A DNA stretch of 64,000 nucleotides from Comamonas thiooxydans (GTDB lineage Bacteria; Pseudomonadota; Gammaproteobacteria; Burkholderiales; Burkholderiaceae_C): the NCBI RefSeq assembly GCF_000964545.1, contig NZ_BBVD01000005.1, positions 248,001 to 312,000 of the forward strand, in the 5' to 3' direction. The stretch's first letter is position 1. Each line of letters begins with the position of its first letter. The notes beneath the pieces are model-generated. The model ran no database searches. It was not told the origin of the DNA and saw only the letters and a program-made list of their open reading frames with translations. The position numbers and the translations under genes were made by a program. Shown here piece by piece: positions 1 through 8,529 of the stretch.

Positions 1-936
1 CCCGGCGACCGCCTGATTCTGCGCAACGCCCAGGCCAGCCGCACCATCGCCGGCGGCATGGTGCTCGACCCCTATGCCCCGAGCCGCAAGCGCCGCAGCG
101 CAGAGCGCATGGCCTACCTCGACGCCATGGAGCAGCTAATCGCCCGCAACGACTTCAGACCGCTGATCGCACAGGCCCCGCACGGCATTGCGCGTTCGCA
201 GCTGGTGCGTCTGAGCGGCCATGCCTTCCCCGAGGCCAGCCTTGCCGACACCATCCAGTTGCCCATCGCCGGCGGCGATGCCCTGGTGCTTGGCCTGCAG
301 CGCTGGCAGCAGTTGCAGACCCAGGTCATCGACAGCCTGGCGCGCTTTCATGAAAAATCGCCCGACGAGCCCGGCGTCAACGCGGCCAGACTGAGGCGCA
401 TGGCCTTGCCCGGCCTGCAGCAAGGCAGCTACGACGCGCTCTATCAGGGCCTGGTCGATGCCCTGCTCAACAGCCAGTTGCTGGCCAGCACCGGCGCCTG
501 GCTGCATTTGCCGCAGCACAGCGTGCAGCTGAGCAGCGCCGAGCAGACGCTGGCCGAAAAACTGCTGCCCGCCATTGCTGCAGGCCGCTATGACCCGCCC
601 TGGGTGCGCGATCTGGCGCGCGACCATGCTGCAGGCGAAGAGCTGGTGCGCCAGTTGCTCAAAAAGCTTTCGCGCCAGGGCCAGCTGTTCCAGGTCGTCA
701 AGGACTTGTTCTATGCACCGTCGCGCATGGACGAACTCGCCGCCCTGGTTGCCGACATCGCCAGCCAGCACGCCAGGGGTGAAGTGGAAGCCAGCGCATT
801 TCGCGACGCCACTGGTCTGGGCCGCAAGCGCGCCATCCAGATTCTCGAATTCTTCGACCGCACCGGCTACACACGCCGCGTGCGCGACGCCCATCTGCTG
901 CGCCCTGACGTGCAGTGGAATAGCACGTCACGCTGA
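1..936 (+). CDS. selB: Selenocysteine-specific elongation factor SelB, C-terminal part
   Basis: The reading frame is open from base 1 (PGDRLILRNAQASRTIAGG...) and ends in TGA at 934-936, so this is the last 311 residues of a gene that starts outside the window. SelB is the GTPase that brings Sec-tRNA to UGA codons on the ribosome. The GTPase domain is missing here. What is visible is the end of the beta-barrel region followed by the winged-helix repeats that read the SECIS hairpin; the closing stretch GLGRKRAIQILEFFDRTGYTRR (split here only by the window's wording: GLGRKRAIQ then ILEFFDRTGYTRR) is typical of the last winged helix. The identification is reinforced by the selenocysteine tRNA gene 184 bp downstream on the same strand. 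An ATG at 58 is internal and not a start. Confidence 0.93.
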   Translation, partial: PGDRLILRNAQASRTIAGGMVLDPYAPSRKRRSAERMAYLDAMEQLIARNDFRPLIAQAPHGIARSQLVRLSGHAFPEASLADTIQLPIAGGDALVLGLQRWQQLQTQVIDSLARFHEKSPDEPGVNAARLRRMALPGLQQGSYDALYQGLVDALLNSQLLASTGAWLHLPQHSVQLSSAEQTLAEKLLPAIAAGRYDPPWVRDLARDHAAGEELVRQLLKKLSRQGQLFQVVKDLFYAPSRMDELAALVADIASQHARGEVEASAFRDATGLGRKRAIQILEFFDRTGYTRRVRDAHLLRPDVQWNSTSR

Positions 937-1090
937 TCCTGCAAGGAAAACCAGCGGAAATCAGTCCAGATTCCTTATCCCGCTTACGCAACAAGCTATC
1001 AAATCAGAGTAGAGCCGGATATGCGGCCTTGACGTGCTGTTTGTCATCAGCTGCCGGATTGCTGGCTACAATCACCGACTTATCTTCTAC

Positions 1091-1112
1091 AAGAGTGGCA
1101 GCTGCCACTCTT
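1091..1112. repeat. Perfect 22-bp palindrome between selB and selC
   Basis: Two 11-base arms (AAGAGTGGCAG and CTGCCACTCTT) form a perfect palindrome with no loop, ending 8 bp before the first base of the selenocysteine tRNA. No T-run follows, so it is not a standard intrinsic terminator. It could be a transcript-processing hairpin that separates selB mRNA from the tRNA, or a protein-binding site. Confidence 0.6.
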
Positions 1113-1120
1113 GACTCAAA

Positions 1121-1216
1121 GGAAGGCAATCGTGCCCGGTGGCGCGGCCGGGCTTCAAACCCGGTGGGGGGCGTCAGCCGCTCCCGGGTTGGTTCGACTC
1201 CAGCTGCTTTCCGCCA
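1121..1216 (+). tRNA. selC: tRNA-Sec (UCA anticodon)
   Basis: The 96-nt gene has the long 8-bp acceptor stem typical of bacterial selenocysteine tRNA (GGAAGGCA paired with TGCTTTCC, one G-T wobble), then discriminator G and an encoded CCA at 1214-1216. The anticodon loop reads GGCTTCAAACC with anticodon TCA. A large GC-rich variable arm and a TTCGACTC T-loop follow. E. coli selC is 95 nt, so the size fits. It lies directly downstream of selB. Its 3' end is only 16 bp from the stop codon of the convergent acyl-CoA ligase gene. Confidence 0.95.
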
Positions 1217-1232
1217 CTCCCCCTCTTTGCAT

Positions 1233-2921
1233 TCAAACTGCAGCTTCCTGCTCCTGCAGCATTCGCCACATCACCTTGCCGCTGCCGCTCTTGGGCAAAG
1301 CCGTCACGAACTGCACCAGACGTGGGGCCTTGTAGACTGCCATATTGTCGTGGCACCACTGGATGATCTGCTCTGCCGTCGTCGCCTCATGGCCGGCACG
1401 CAGCACCACCACGGCCTTGACGGTCTCGCCGCGATAGGCATCTTTGGCGGAGATCACGCAGGCCTCCTGAATCGCAGGATGGCGGAACATCAGCGACTCC
1501 ACCTCGGCGGGCCATACCTTGAAGCCGCTGGCATTGATCATGCGCTTGAGCCGGTCGGTGATGAAAAAGTAGCCATCCTCATCCACGCGCCCCAGATCCC
1601 CGGTGCGGAAAAAGCGTTTGCCATCGAGCTCCATAAAGCTTTGCTCGGTCGCTTCGGGGCGTTGCCAGTAGCCTTCAAACACTTCGGGGCCATGGACCAC
1701 GATCTCGCCCTGTTCTCCCTGGGCCACCTCTTCCAGTGTGTCGGGGCTGATCACGCGTGCATCGGTGCTCATGAAGGGGATGCCCAGACATTGCTGCTTG
1801 GGATGGTCGGGCGGATTGCTGTGCGAGGGTGCGGCGGTTTCGGTCAGTCCATAGCCCTCGCAAAAACGCAGCCCGTACTGCTCGAGCAGCCGCTGGGCTA
1901 CGGCCTGGGGCATGGCGGCACCGCCGCCGCCGATGTATTTGAGGCTGGAGAGATCAAAGGACGCGAAGTTGGGGCTGGCCAGCAAATCGATCACCATGGT
2001 CGGGATATTGGTCCAGCTGGTGACCTGATAGTGGGAGATCAGGCGCCCTGCCAGTTCGCGCTCCCAGCGCGGCATGATGATCAGCGTCGCCCCCATGTAG
2101 ATGGCACTATGCAGCACGGACACCATGCCTGTGATGTGAAACATGGGCACGACGGCGAGCACCACGTTCTCGCTGGTGCCCGTGCCCCACATCGCGCCGG
2201 AAACGGCGTTGTGGTTGATGCTGCGGTGCAGGTGCATGCAGCCCTTGGGCTGGCCCGTGGTGCCGCTGGTATAGGGCAGCAATGCCAGGTCGTCACGACC
2301 CGCGGTATGCGGCGGCGGCAGCTCGCTGCAGGCCAGTGCCTGCGTCCAGGCATGGACCTTGCCATGGCTCAGGCTTGCGGGTTCGCGCTCGCCCAGCAGC
2401 CAGTTGCGCCAGGCTTCGGGCGGTGCATCCGGCCCTTGCACATCGGCATCAAAACCGTCGGTGAATCGGGTGACCAGCAAGTGCTGCAATGCTTCGGGCT
2501 GCGGCAAGGCATTGCTGGCCTTGGCCAGCTCTTGCGCCAGATCAGCCGTGGTAATGGCCACCTTGGCGCCCGAATCCATGATGTAGTGCTTGAGCTCCTC
2601 AGCCGTATTCATGGGGTTGACCGGCACCACCACCGCATTGGCTCGAAAGATGGCGTAATGCGCCAGCACCAGTTGCGAGCTGTTTTGCATCAGCACGATG
2701 ACGCGGTCGCCTTTTTGCACGCCCAGGCCATGCAGATAGGCGGCCATGCGCTCCGTTCCCTCGCACAGTTGCCGATAGGTCGTGGTGCGTCCCAGAAACA
2801 CCAGCGCGGCCTTGTCCGGATAACGCCTGGCATTGATAGCAAGGTTTTCCCAGACACTGGTCACGGGAACGGTGATGGAATGTGGCAGCCGATTGGGCCA
2901 AAACTTGTGGTGAGCGGGCAT
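1233..2921 (-). CDS. Long/medium-chain acyl-CoA ligase (AMP-forming)
   Basis: A 562-residue class I adenylate-forming enzyme, expected to activate a carboxylic acid to its CoA thioester through an acyl-AMP intermediate in the cytoplasm. The phosphate-binding motif YTSGTTGQPKG lies near residue 215, followed by the adenine-binding GYGLTETA and the hinge region TGDLGRVDEDGYFFITDRLKR. The C-terminal lysine motif GSGKVMWR is intact. Length matches FadD-like ligases. It starts at ATG 2919-2921. No partner gene shares its strand nearby, so the substrate cannot be inferred from context. Its stop is just past the convergent tRNA-Sec gene, with no clear bidirectional terminator between them. Confidence 0.88.
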   Translation of the reverse strand: MPAHHKFWPNRLPHSITVPVTSVWENLAINARRYPDKAALVFLGRTTTYRQLCEGTERMAAYLHGLGVQKGDRVIVLMQNSSQLVLAHYAIFRANAVVVPVNPMNTAEELKHYIMDSGAKVAITTADLAQELAKASNALPQPEALQHLLVTRFTDGFDADVQGPDAPPEAWRNWLLGEREPASLSHGKVHAWTQALACSELPPPHTAGRDDLALLPYTSGTTGQPKGCMHLHRSINHNAVSGAMWGTGTSENVVLAVVPMFHITGMVSVLHSAIYMGATLIIMPRWERELAGRLISHYQVTSWTNIPTMVIDLLASPNFASFDLSSLKYIGGGGAAMPQAVAQRLLEQYGLRFCEGYGLTETAAPSHSNPPDHPKQQCLGIPFMSTDARVISPDTLEEVAQGEQGEIVVHGPEVFEGYWQRPEATEQSFMELDGKRFFRTGDLGRVDEDGYFFITDRLKRMINASGFKVWPAEVESLMFRHPAIQEACVISAKDAYRGETVKAVVVLRAGHEATTAEQIIQWCHDNMAVYKAPRLVQFVTALPKSGSGKVMWRMLQEQEAAV

Positions 2922-3088
2922 GAGTCAGGCAGTCAGAAAAGCGTATACATAGTCCGGGTGGACTAATCAGTCCGCAAGACTAGGCCTGCAACCTCGGCCC
3001 GGCATCCGGGATGGCCCCAACAGTCGGTCACGCAGGTGACGGTCGACGCGGCCTGGTCCGGCCCCGCGCTCTGGCTTACCATGCGCAA

Positions 3089-3601
3089 ATGCCTCATGAA
3101 TCACGCTTGCAGCAGTCGCTGCGCCAGCTACTCGCCAGTCAGCGTACTGCCGCCCTGGCCGTTCAGCCACAGGCTGGTTCTTCAGCGCCCGGTTATCTCC
3201 CCGCCCCGGGCCTGTCGCTGGTGCCATGGGCCTGGAGTGGCGAATTCAGCTGTCTGATACTGCATGTCAGTGCGTTGGCCAGCCACACACAGGCCATGGA
3301 GCTGCATCCTGCCGTCAGTCTGCTGATGAGCAGGCCAGAGTCCGCTGGCGAAGCCGTGCATGCGCTGGAGCGCATCAGCATTCAGGGCGTGGCTTCCACT
3401 CCCCCACGCGACAGCGGCCTGTGGCAAGGCGCCCGTGCCAGCTATCTGGCGCGCTTTCCCGAAGCCGAGCCCATGACGGCGCTGGGAGACTTTCGTTTTG
3501 TCTGCATCACACCGCAAAGCGGCAGGCATGTCGCAGGCTTCGGCGCGGCGCGCGATGTGGACGAGCACGATCTCATCGCCGCACTCAACCCCGCTGCCTA
3601 G
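3089..3601 (+). CDS. Pyridoxamine-5'-phosphate-oxidase-like FMN-binding protein (HugZ-type)
   Basis: A 170-residue protein beginning MPHESRLQQSLRQLL. The segment RTAALAV...GLSLVPWAW, the LILHVSALASHTQAM stretch and the later PE(A/S)-rich helix followed by LGDFRFVCITPQSGRHVAGFG-type sequence match the split-barrel flavin-binding fold used by PNPOx-related and heme-utilisation (HugZ-like) proteins. The GRHVAGFGAARDVD segment corresponds to the family's conserved R-x-V-x-G-F-G end. An upstream in-frame ATG at 3011 would add 26 residues rich in Arg and Gly; I prefer 3089 because homologues I recall begin close to the RxxLRxLL helix. The exact reaction is unknown. The gene ends overlapping by 4 bp the convergent gene at 3598. 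Confidence 0.62.
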   Translation: MPHESRLQQSLRQLLASQRTAALAVQPQAGSSAPGYLPAPGLSLVPWAWSGEFSCLILHVSALASHTQAMELHPAVSLLMSRPESAGEAVHALERISIQGVASTPPRDSGLWQGARASYLARFPEAEPMTALGDFRFVCITPQSGRHVAGFGAARDVDEHDLIAALNPAA

Positions 3602-4158
3602 CCTTTGCTGGCTCGGCCCGACCTGGATTGGCCAGCTTGAGCCTTGAGTACATGCTCGGCAATCAGGCACATGCAGGGCAGCGGCTGGCCCTGCACCAGG
3701 GCCTGAACATGATCCTGCCAGATCTGCCCCTGCTGCTCCACGCTTGCGTCCAGAAAGCACTTCAGCATCTGCTGCGGATCTGCACAAGCCTGATAGTGGT
3801 AGGGATTGCGCCGCAGGCATGCCGCGCGCAGATGCAGGCCCAACGCCTCCCACGTCACCGCCCTGCCTTGCAGGCGCTGCCACTGATGCAGCAGCTCATG
3901 GGCGAAGACGCCAGCCACCACAGGGTGGGCAAGCCGCAGCGGCTTATGCGGGTCCCGGTGCTCAAAAAAGCTGCGCGGCAGATAGATGCGCCCGCCGCCC
4001 AGGGACAGCGCGCGCCTGGTATCACCCAGACGCCGCACATGCAGACGCATGCCGGGCAGCAGTTCATCCAGCGTAGTGCCGAAAAGCCGCTGCGCGAAAC
4101 CGGCCTCGACCGGCATCATGCTTCGCCGCCAGAACATCATGCAACAGGCCGTGCGCAA
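3598..4158 (-). CDS. Putative small zinc metallopeptidase (HExxH motif)
   Basis: A 186-residue protein with a clear zinc-peptidase signature, FAHELLHQWQ, near residue 90, where the two His and the Glu would bind zinc and activate water. A further Glu lies in the following helix region (VTWEALGLHLRAAC). The N-terminal part (TTLDELLPGMRLHVRRLGDTRRALSLGGGRIYLPRSFF) looks like the short domain that precedes HExxH in DUF4157 or SprT-like proteins. There is no signal peptide, so a cytoplasmic location is likely. Several Met codons near the start make the exact start uncertain (4158, 4140 or 4119). The family is only tentatively placed. It is convergent with the upstream FMN-binding gene and codirectional with the beta-CASP gene. 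Confidence 0.6.
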   Translation of the reverse strand: MRTACCMMFWRRSMMPVEAGFAQRLFGTTLDELLPGMRLHVRRLGDTRRALSLGGGRIYLPRSFFEHRDPHKPLRLAHPVVAGVFAHELLHQWQRLQGRAVTWEALGLHLRAACLRRNPYHYQACADPQQMLKCFLDASVEQQGQIWQDHVQALVQGQPLPCMCLIAEHVLKAQAGQSRSGRASKG

Positions 4159-4193
4159 GACGGATTCTGCATCTCGGAGACTCCCGGCACGCT

Positions 4194-5594
4194 CTAGAAC
4201 TCGAAGACCTGAGCCGGCTGCGGAACCTGCACCGTGAAATGCAGGCGCTCGTGCAGCAGCGTGGCCAGGGCCTGGGAGGCATGCGACTCCCCATGCACCA
4301 CAAAGGTCTGCTGCGGCGGGCGGGTAAAAGCGGCCGCCCAGTCCAGCAAGGCTTGCTGGTCTGCATGGGCCGAGAAGCCGCCCAGGGTATGGATGCCGGC
4401 ACGGACCTCGACGTCATCTCCAAACAGGCGCACCTGCCTGGCACCGTCGACCAACCTGCGGCCCAGCGAACCTTCGGCCTGAAAGCCGCAGATCACCACC
4501 GCACACTCGGGTCTGGACAGATTGTTCCTCAGATGATGCAGCACCCGCCCCGCATCGCACATGCCGCTGGCCGAGATGATGACCGCGCCGCTCTTGATGC
4601 GGTTGAGCTTGATGGAGTCCTCCACATCGCTGATGAAGTGAATGTGCGGCGACTCCTTGAGTCTCCTGACGCTGCCCAGCAACTGCCTTGCCTCCTCGTC
4701 GAACACGCCAAAGTGCCGCAGCGTGATATCGGTGGCCGCCACCGCCATCGGCGAATCCACAAATATCTCTACCGGCGGCAAGCGCTGCTGCTGAATCAGC
4801 TGCAGAAAGTGATAGAGCAGCTCCTGCGTGCGCCCCACGGCAAATGCCGGGATGACTACATTGCCATGGGGAGCCGTGCGCGTGACCACCTCAACCAGCT
4901 CTTCCAGGGTATCGCCGGTACTCTTGTGCTGCCGGTCGCCATAGGTGGACTCGATGAGCAGCAGATCGGCCTCCATGATCGGCGTGGGATCGCGCAGAAT
5001 CACCCGCCCCGGCTGGCCCAGATCGCCGCTGGCCACCAGCTTGCGCGTGCCGCCATGGCCATCTGCCAGCCATAGCTCCACTATGGCCGAGCCCAGAATA
5101 TGCCCGGCATCCAGAAAACGTACCGTCACCGCAGGATGGGGTTCGAAGCTATGGCCATAAGGCACGGCCTGAACCTGCTCCAGCGTGCTCGCCACATGGG
5201 ACAGCGAATACAGAGGAACCGCCGGCTCTCGCTCGCGCCGCTTGCCTTCGCGCTGACGCCGCGCCGCCCGTTCGGCATCCATCATCTGGATATGGGCGCT
5301 GTCCTTGAGCAAGACCTCGAGCAGGTCCTTGGTGGCCAGCGTGGCATAGATAGGGCCCTTGAAGCCCTGGGCCACGAGCTTGGGCAGCAGGCCGCTGTGA
5401 TCGATGTGCGCGTGGGTCAGAACGACGAAATCCAGACCTGCGGCATCAAAGGCAAAGGCTTGCTGGTTGTGCTCGTCAGCCTCGCGGCCGCCCTGAGCCA
5501 TGCCGCAGTCGATCAGAAATCGGCAGCCATGCGCCTCGACCAGAAAACAGGACCCCGTGACCGACTGCGCCGCACCGTGAAAAGTGATGTTCAT
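4194..5594 (-). CDS. Beta-CASP metallo-beta-lactamase RNase (YSH1/CPSF-like)
   Basis: A 466-residue protein starting MNITFHGAAQSVTGSC, a typical start for this family; a longer frame to 5795 exists but its extra residues look random. The metal-binding motif THAHIDHSG (HxHxDH) is near residue 57, the AGHILGSA histidine motif near 160, and STYGDRQH at the start of the beta-CASP domain. The C-terminal HxxGGFSAHADQQALLDW and FVVHGE motifs complete the site. Such proteins act as RNA exo- or endonucleases in the cytoplasm. It stands alone, with about 680 bp of non-coding sequence upstream, where the lower-GC accessory region begins. Confidence 0.88.
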   Translation of the reverse strand: MNITFHGAAQSVTGSCFLVEAHGCRFLIDCGMAQGGREADEHNQQAFAFDAAGLDFVVLTHAHIDHSGLLPKLVAQGFKGPIYATLATKDLLEVLLKDSAHIQMMDAERAARRQREGKRREREPAVPLYSLSHVASTLEQVQAVPYGHSFEPHPAVTVRFLDAGHILGSAIVELWLADGHGGTRKLVASGDLGQPGRVILRDPTPIMEADLLLIESTYGDRQHKSTGDTLEELVEVVTRTAPHGNVVIPAFAVGRTQELLYHFLQLIQQQRLPPVEIFVDSPMAVAATDITLRHFGVFDEEARQLLGSVRRLKESPHIHFISDVEDSIKLNRIKSGAVIISASGMCDAGRVLHHLRNNLSRPECAVVICGFQAEGSLGRRLVDGARQVRLFGDDVEVRAGIHTLGGFSAHADQQALLDWAAAFTRPPQQTFVVHGESHASQALATLLHERLHFTVQVPQPAQVFEF

Positions 5595-6277
5595 GAAGCA
5601 TCCATTGACGATCCATATGTTCCTCACCTCACCGTGAAAAACATAGTTAATAGGTTTTAAGCGGGTTACTACCCGAAGTCGCCTCTGAGTATCTACGACC
5701 TGCCGCAATTCTTGTGCGGCCAGACAATCCCACGCGGATTCATAGATTAAATGACCTACTGCGTCTCGGCATAAGGTCATGGCAGCTTCGGGCACAGGTC
5801 AAACAGGTCTCTAGGAGGATCTTGCAGGAAGAAATGGCGACATCGAAACTTTGAAAGCATTTCGCCTCAACCTTGTACTGCCAGAGGCTGGCAATAGTGC
5901 CGCATGGGTAGAGCAGAAGGACATTGATGTTTGGCTCATCTGCAACATCTGGCAAGTCGAGAACCCTGACCTAGCCGACCAGGTACCGGTGGAGTAGCCC
6001 CATTGCATCTACCGTAACACAGGTGTAGTTCGACGCTTATGAGAGAGAAGTTACCTGAGACTCAGAGGTTCGTTGCCTTCTTGACGTTCAACGACGGCAG
6101 AAGCATCTGCTCGAAATGGGGATGGAAGAGCAAGCGCAAATAAAAAGGACACCGCTAGCTTGTCTTTGCCTGTCCACGCTGCATCAGAACAGATTTGGAA
6201 ATGCAGCACCATGGCTGCAGTGATGTGCAAGTGACCCCCAACCGGAAACTTACCGCTAGGGGACGCTGGTCACACAC
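5595..6277. other. 683-bp region without an intact gene; left edge of accessory region
   Basis: No convincing complete gene. On the plus strand about 5829-5996, one frame reads NGDIETLKAFRLNLV...NIWQVENPDLADQVPVE before a stop. It looks protein-like but has no start, so it may be a gene remnant whose origin I do not recognise. Base composition becomes visibly more AT-rich here than in the beta-CASP gene. The start of this stretch must contain the promoter of that gene. Confidence 0.4.
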
Positions 6278-7771
6278 TCAGGCCAGGGTGGCCTTCAGCA
6301 TTTTTCTATCGACCTTTCCAACTGAGTTCTCAGGCAAAGAGTCAACGTAATAGTAAGAGACGGGTGAGTGAATTCGAGATAGTTCGCCAAGAACCGCTGT
6401 GCCTAACAGCTGTTCGTTCAATTCACGCCCCGGTGCATCGGAGGTTCTAACGACAAATGCGCATGGAACCTCTCCCAAATCCGCATCTGGTCTACCCACA
6501 ACGCAGCACGCACGTACACCCGGCACCTTTGCCAAAACACCCTCGATGAGGTTTGGAGACAGGTTCTCTCCACCGCGGATGATGACGTCCTTAATGCGAC
6601 CCGTAATGTAGAGGTATCCGTCTTGGTCGAATCGCCCGAGGTCTCCAGTGCGCAGCAAAGACCCAGGGTCTTCAGGCGTACCCGCAGCCTTTTCTGTCAA
6701 GTAGCCCAACATGAGACTCGGTCCACCTATGCAGATTTCACCTTCTTCCAAAGGACCTTTTAGCTCTGCGCCATTCTGGTCCGCGAGGAAAACTCTCTGA
6801 CCCGCCAATACGGTGCCCACAGAACCTACCCTGCGCGCAAGTGGAGGGTTCATGGTTGAAGTACAGGTCGCCTCGGAAAGCCCATAAGACACCGCAAGCG
6901 GCACGCCTAGCTTCTCTTCTACACGCCGATGTAACTCCTCCGTAATGGGGGCCGAGCCGCATCGAGCAAGGCGCAATGAAGCTAGTGCAGCGGGAGGAAA
7001 GTCAAAGGCGAGCATGCGCGAGTACATCGTCGGCACACCGGTGATGATGGTTGGCTGATGCAGCTCCATAAGTGCAGGCATATCCTGAGCCTTGAAGCGC
7101 TCTGCCAGCACGACGACCGAACCAGCCAGCAAGGGCGCAAAAAGCTGATTGTTGACGCCATTGGTGTGATGCAGCGGCATTGTGTGCAGCAGGCGGTCGT
7201 CAGCGGACAAGCCTGTATGCTGAATAACACCATCTGAGTTCACTCGCAGGCCAATATGACTCTGCAGCACCCCTTTAGGTTTACCGCTGCTGCCAGACGT
7301 GAACAGCAGATACGCTGAATCGCGGGGCTGCAACGTGGTAGCCCAATAGGGTGCGGCGGCTTTGGGCAGACTCTCGAACGCCACGCGCTGTATACCAGCC
7401 AGAGTACTCAGAGCTGGGTCATCTTGGTGGGACTGGTCATGCAGTAGCCACTTCATGCCTGTCACAGCAAAACGCCGCGCTGTCTCCTCTTCTCCAAGGG
7501 AGGGCTCAAGCACACAAGGACATGCGCCGGCGACAAGTGTTGCGAACAATGCGCAAACGAGATCCACTGACCTCGGCATCGCAATTGCCACACGGTCCCC
7601 ATCACGCACACCCGCAGTGCGCAGACCTCCTGCTAGGCTTCCAACACGCGTGGCCAGCGCATCGTAGGTCAGGACATCGCCTTGTGTTACGACTGCAGGC
7701 CTTCCCGTCCACTCAGCAGACTGCCATCGGCGCTGGAAGGTCGAAACAAGGGACACAAACTCTGTCGTCAT
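6278..7771 (-). CDS. AMP-dependent acyl-CoA ligase of the catabolic operon
   Basis: A 497-residue class I adenylate-forming ligase. The P-loop-like LLFTSGSSGKPKG lies near residues 152-165, followed by VSYGLSEATCTS, the hinge TGDLGRFDQDGYLYITGRIKD, and the catalytic lysine segment PENSVGKVDRKMLK close to the end. It should form a CoA thioester from the pathway's carboxylic acid. It is the last gene of the five-gene minus-strand operon, with AGGAG placed correctly before ATG 7771 and a 23-bp gap to the preceding gene. Its size and motifs resemble short FadD13-type ligases. The substrate is unknown. Codon use and GC are lower than in the flanking backbone genes. Confidence 0.87.
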   Translation of the reverse strand: MTTEFVSLVSTFQRRWQSAEWTGRPAVVTQGDVLTYDALATRVGSLAGGLRTAGVRDGDRVAIAMPRSVDLVCALFATLVAGACPCVLEPSLGEEETARRFAVTGMKWLLHDQSHQDDPALSTLAGIQRVAFESLPKAAAPYWATTLQPRDSAYLLFTSGSSGKPKGVLQSHIGLRVNSDGVIQHTGLSADDRLLHTMPLHHTNGVNNQLFAPLLAGSVVVLAERFKAQDMPALMELHQPTIITGVPTMYSRMLAFDFPPAALASLRLARCGSAPITEELHRRVEEKLGVPLAVSYGLSEATCTSTMNPPLARRVGSVGTVLAGQRVFLADQNGAELKGPLEEGEICIGGPSLMLGYLTEKAAGTPEDPGSLLRTGDLGRFDQDGYLYITGRIKDVIIRGGENLSPNLIEGVLAKVPGVRACCVVGRPDADLGEVPCAFVVRTSDAPGRELNEQLLGTAVLGELSRIHSPVSYYYVDSLPENSVGKVDRKMLKATLA

Positions 7772-7794
7772 GTGAAGCTCCTGTTTCGAGTGGC

Positions 7795-8529
7795 TTAACG
7801 CAGGCTCACGCGAGCATCGCGTTCGAACTGCCCGGTGGGGTCAAGTGATGCCAATGCCTGAAGCTCGCGCTCGGTAGGTAACTCCGTTGGGTGCGCTGTG
7901 CTGGCATCAAACTCAAACCCAGTCCGCTGCCTCACCTCCTCCAGAGAAGATTCCGGATGCCATGAATCCAGAGCGAGACGTCCATCACGTTTGATAAAGG
8001 TTGCGATGGGCGTGACCACGCCATGGAAGCCTCCCCAGGAGGTGCGAAAGTCGAGCTTGTTCACTAGGGTACGTTTTGAGTGCTCGGTTCTCCAGGTGCA
8101 CGAACGCAATGCAGTAGGAAGCATGACCGCCCCGCCACCACCACCGGGAAGACGTACTTTGGGGTTGTGCCAATCACCAATTGCAGAGTTATTGGCGCAA
8201 CCTTGTCCGTCAATTTGTGCAGCACCGAGGAACGTCAAATCCATTCGGCCGCGGCAACACAGGTCGTAGAAATCTTCGTTTGCGAAGATGGATGCACTGT
8301 GCTGGGCTAATACAGGGTCCGAGCTCGACAGAGGAATACTTGACGGCTCAGGGTCTACACCACCCGCTACGTTGATATAGACAAAGTCCTCATCAAGCGT
8401 TTTCTTGGCTAGCAGGCACGCCAACATCGGCAGGGTTGAATTGACACCACTGAAGGTTATTTCACCAGGCCGGATAAAGCGTGCCAGGTTGATAGCGATG
8501 TACGAAAAACCGGTCCAGGGGGCGCTCAT
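7795..8529 (-). CDS. CoA-transferase family I beta-type subunit (GctB/IpdB-like)
   Basis: A 244-residue protein related to the beta subunit of glutaconate CoA-transferase and to IpdB, the steroid C/D-ring hydrolase subunit. The conserved core LGAAQIDGQGCANNSAIGDW and NPKVRLPGGGGGA is obvious, as is the closing TGFEFD...PTERELQALASLDP. In true GctB the catalytic Glu sits in a VESG motif; the aligned segment here reads NVAGGVDPEPS, with Ala in place of Glu. That loss, also reported for IpdAB, argues against CoA transfer and for hydrolysis of a C-C bond in a beta-oxo-acyl-CoA. It overlaps the alpha-subunit gene by 4 bp (ATGA), so translation is coupled. Confidence 0.82.
   Translation of the reverse strand: MSAPWTGFSYIAINLARFIRPGEITFSGVNSTLPMLACLLAKKTLDEDFVYINVAGGVDPEPSSIPLSSSDPVLAQHSASIFANEDFYDLCCRGRMDLTFLGAAQIDGQGCANNSAIGDWHNPKVRLPGGGGGAVMLPTALRSCTWRTEHSKRTLVNKLDFRTSWGGFHGVVTPIATFIKRDGRLALDSWHPESSLEEVRQRTGFEFDASTAHPTELPTERELQALASLDPTGQFERDARVSLR

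Noticed and set aside
1029..2966. 645-codon plus-strand frame over the acyl-CoA ligase gene
   Set aside because: Antisense shadow of the ligase at 1233-2921; it also runs through the tRNA-Sec gene, and its sequence is rich in His, Gln and Arg without any family motif.
5595..6277. Transposase remnant at the left edge of the accessory region
   Set aside because: A protein-like stretch exists, but I could not match it to any transposase family, and no terminal inverted repeats were seen.
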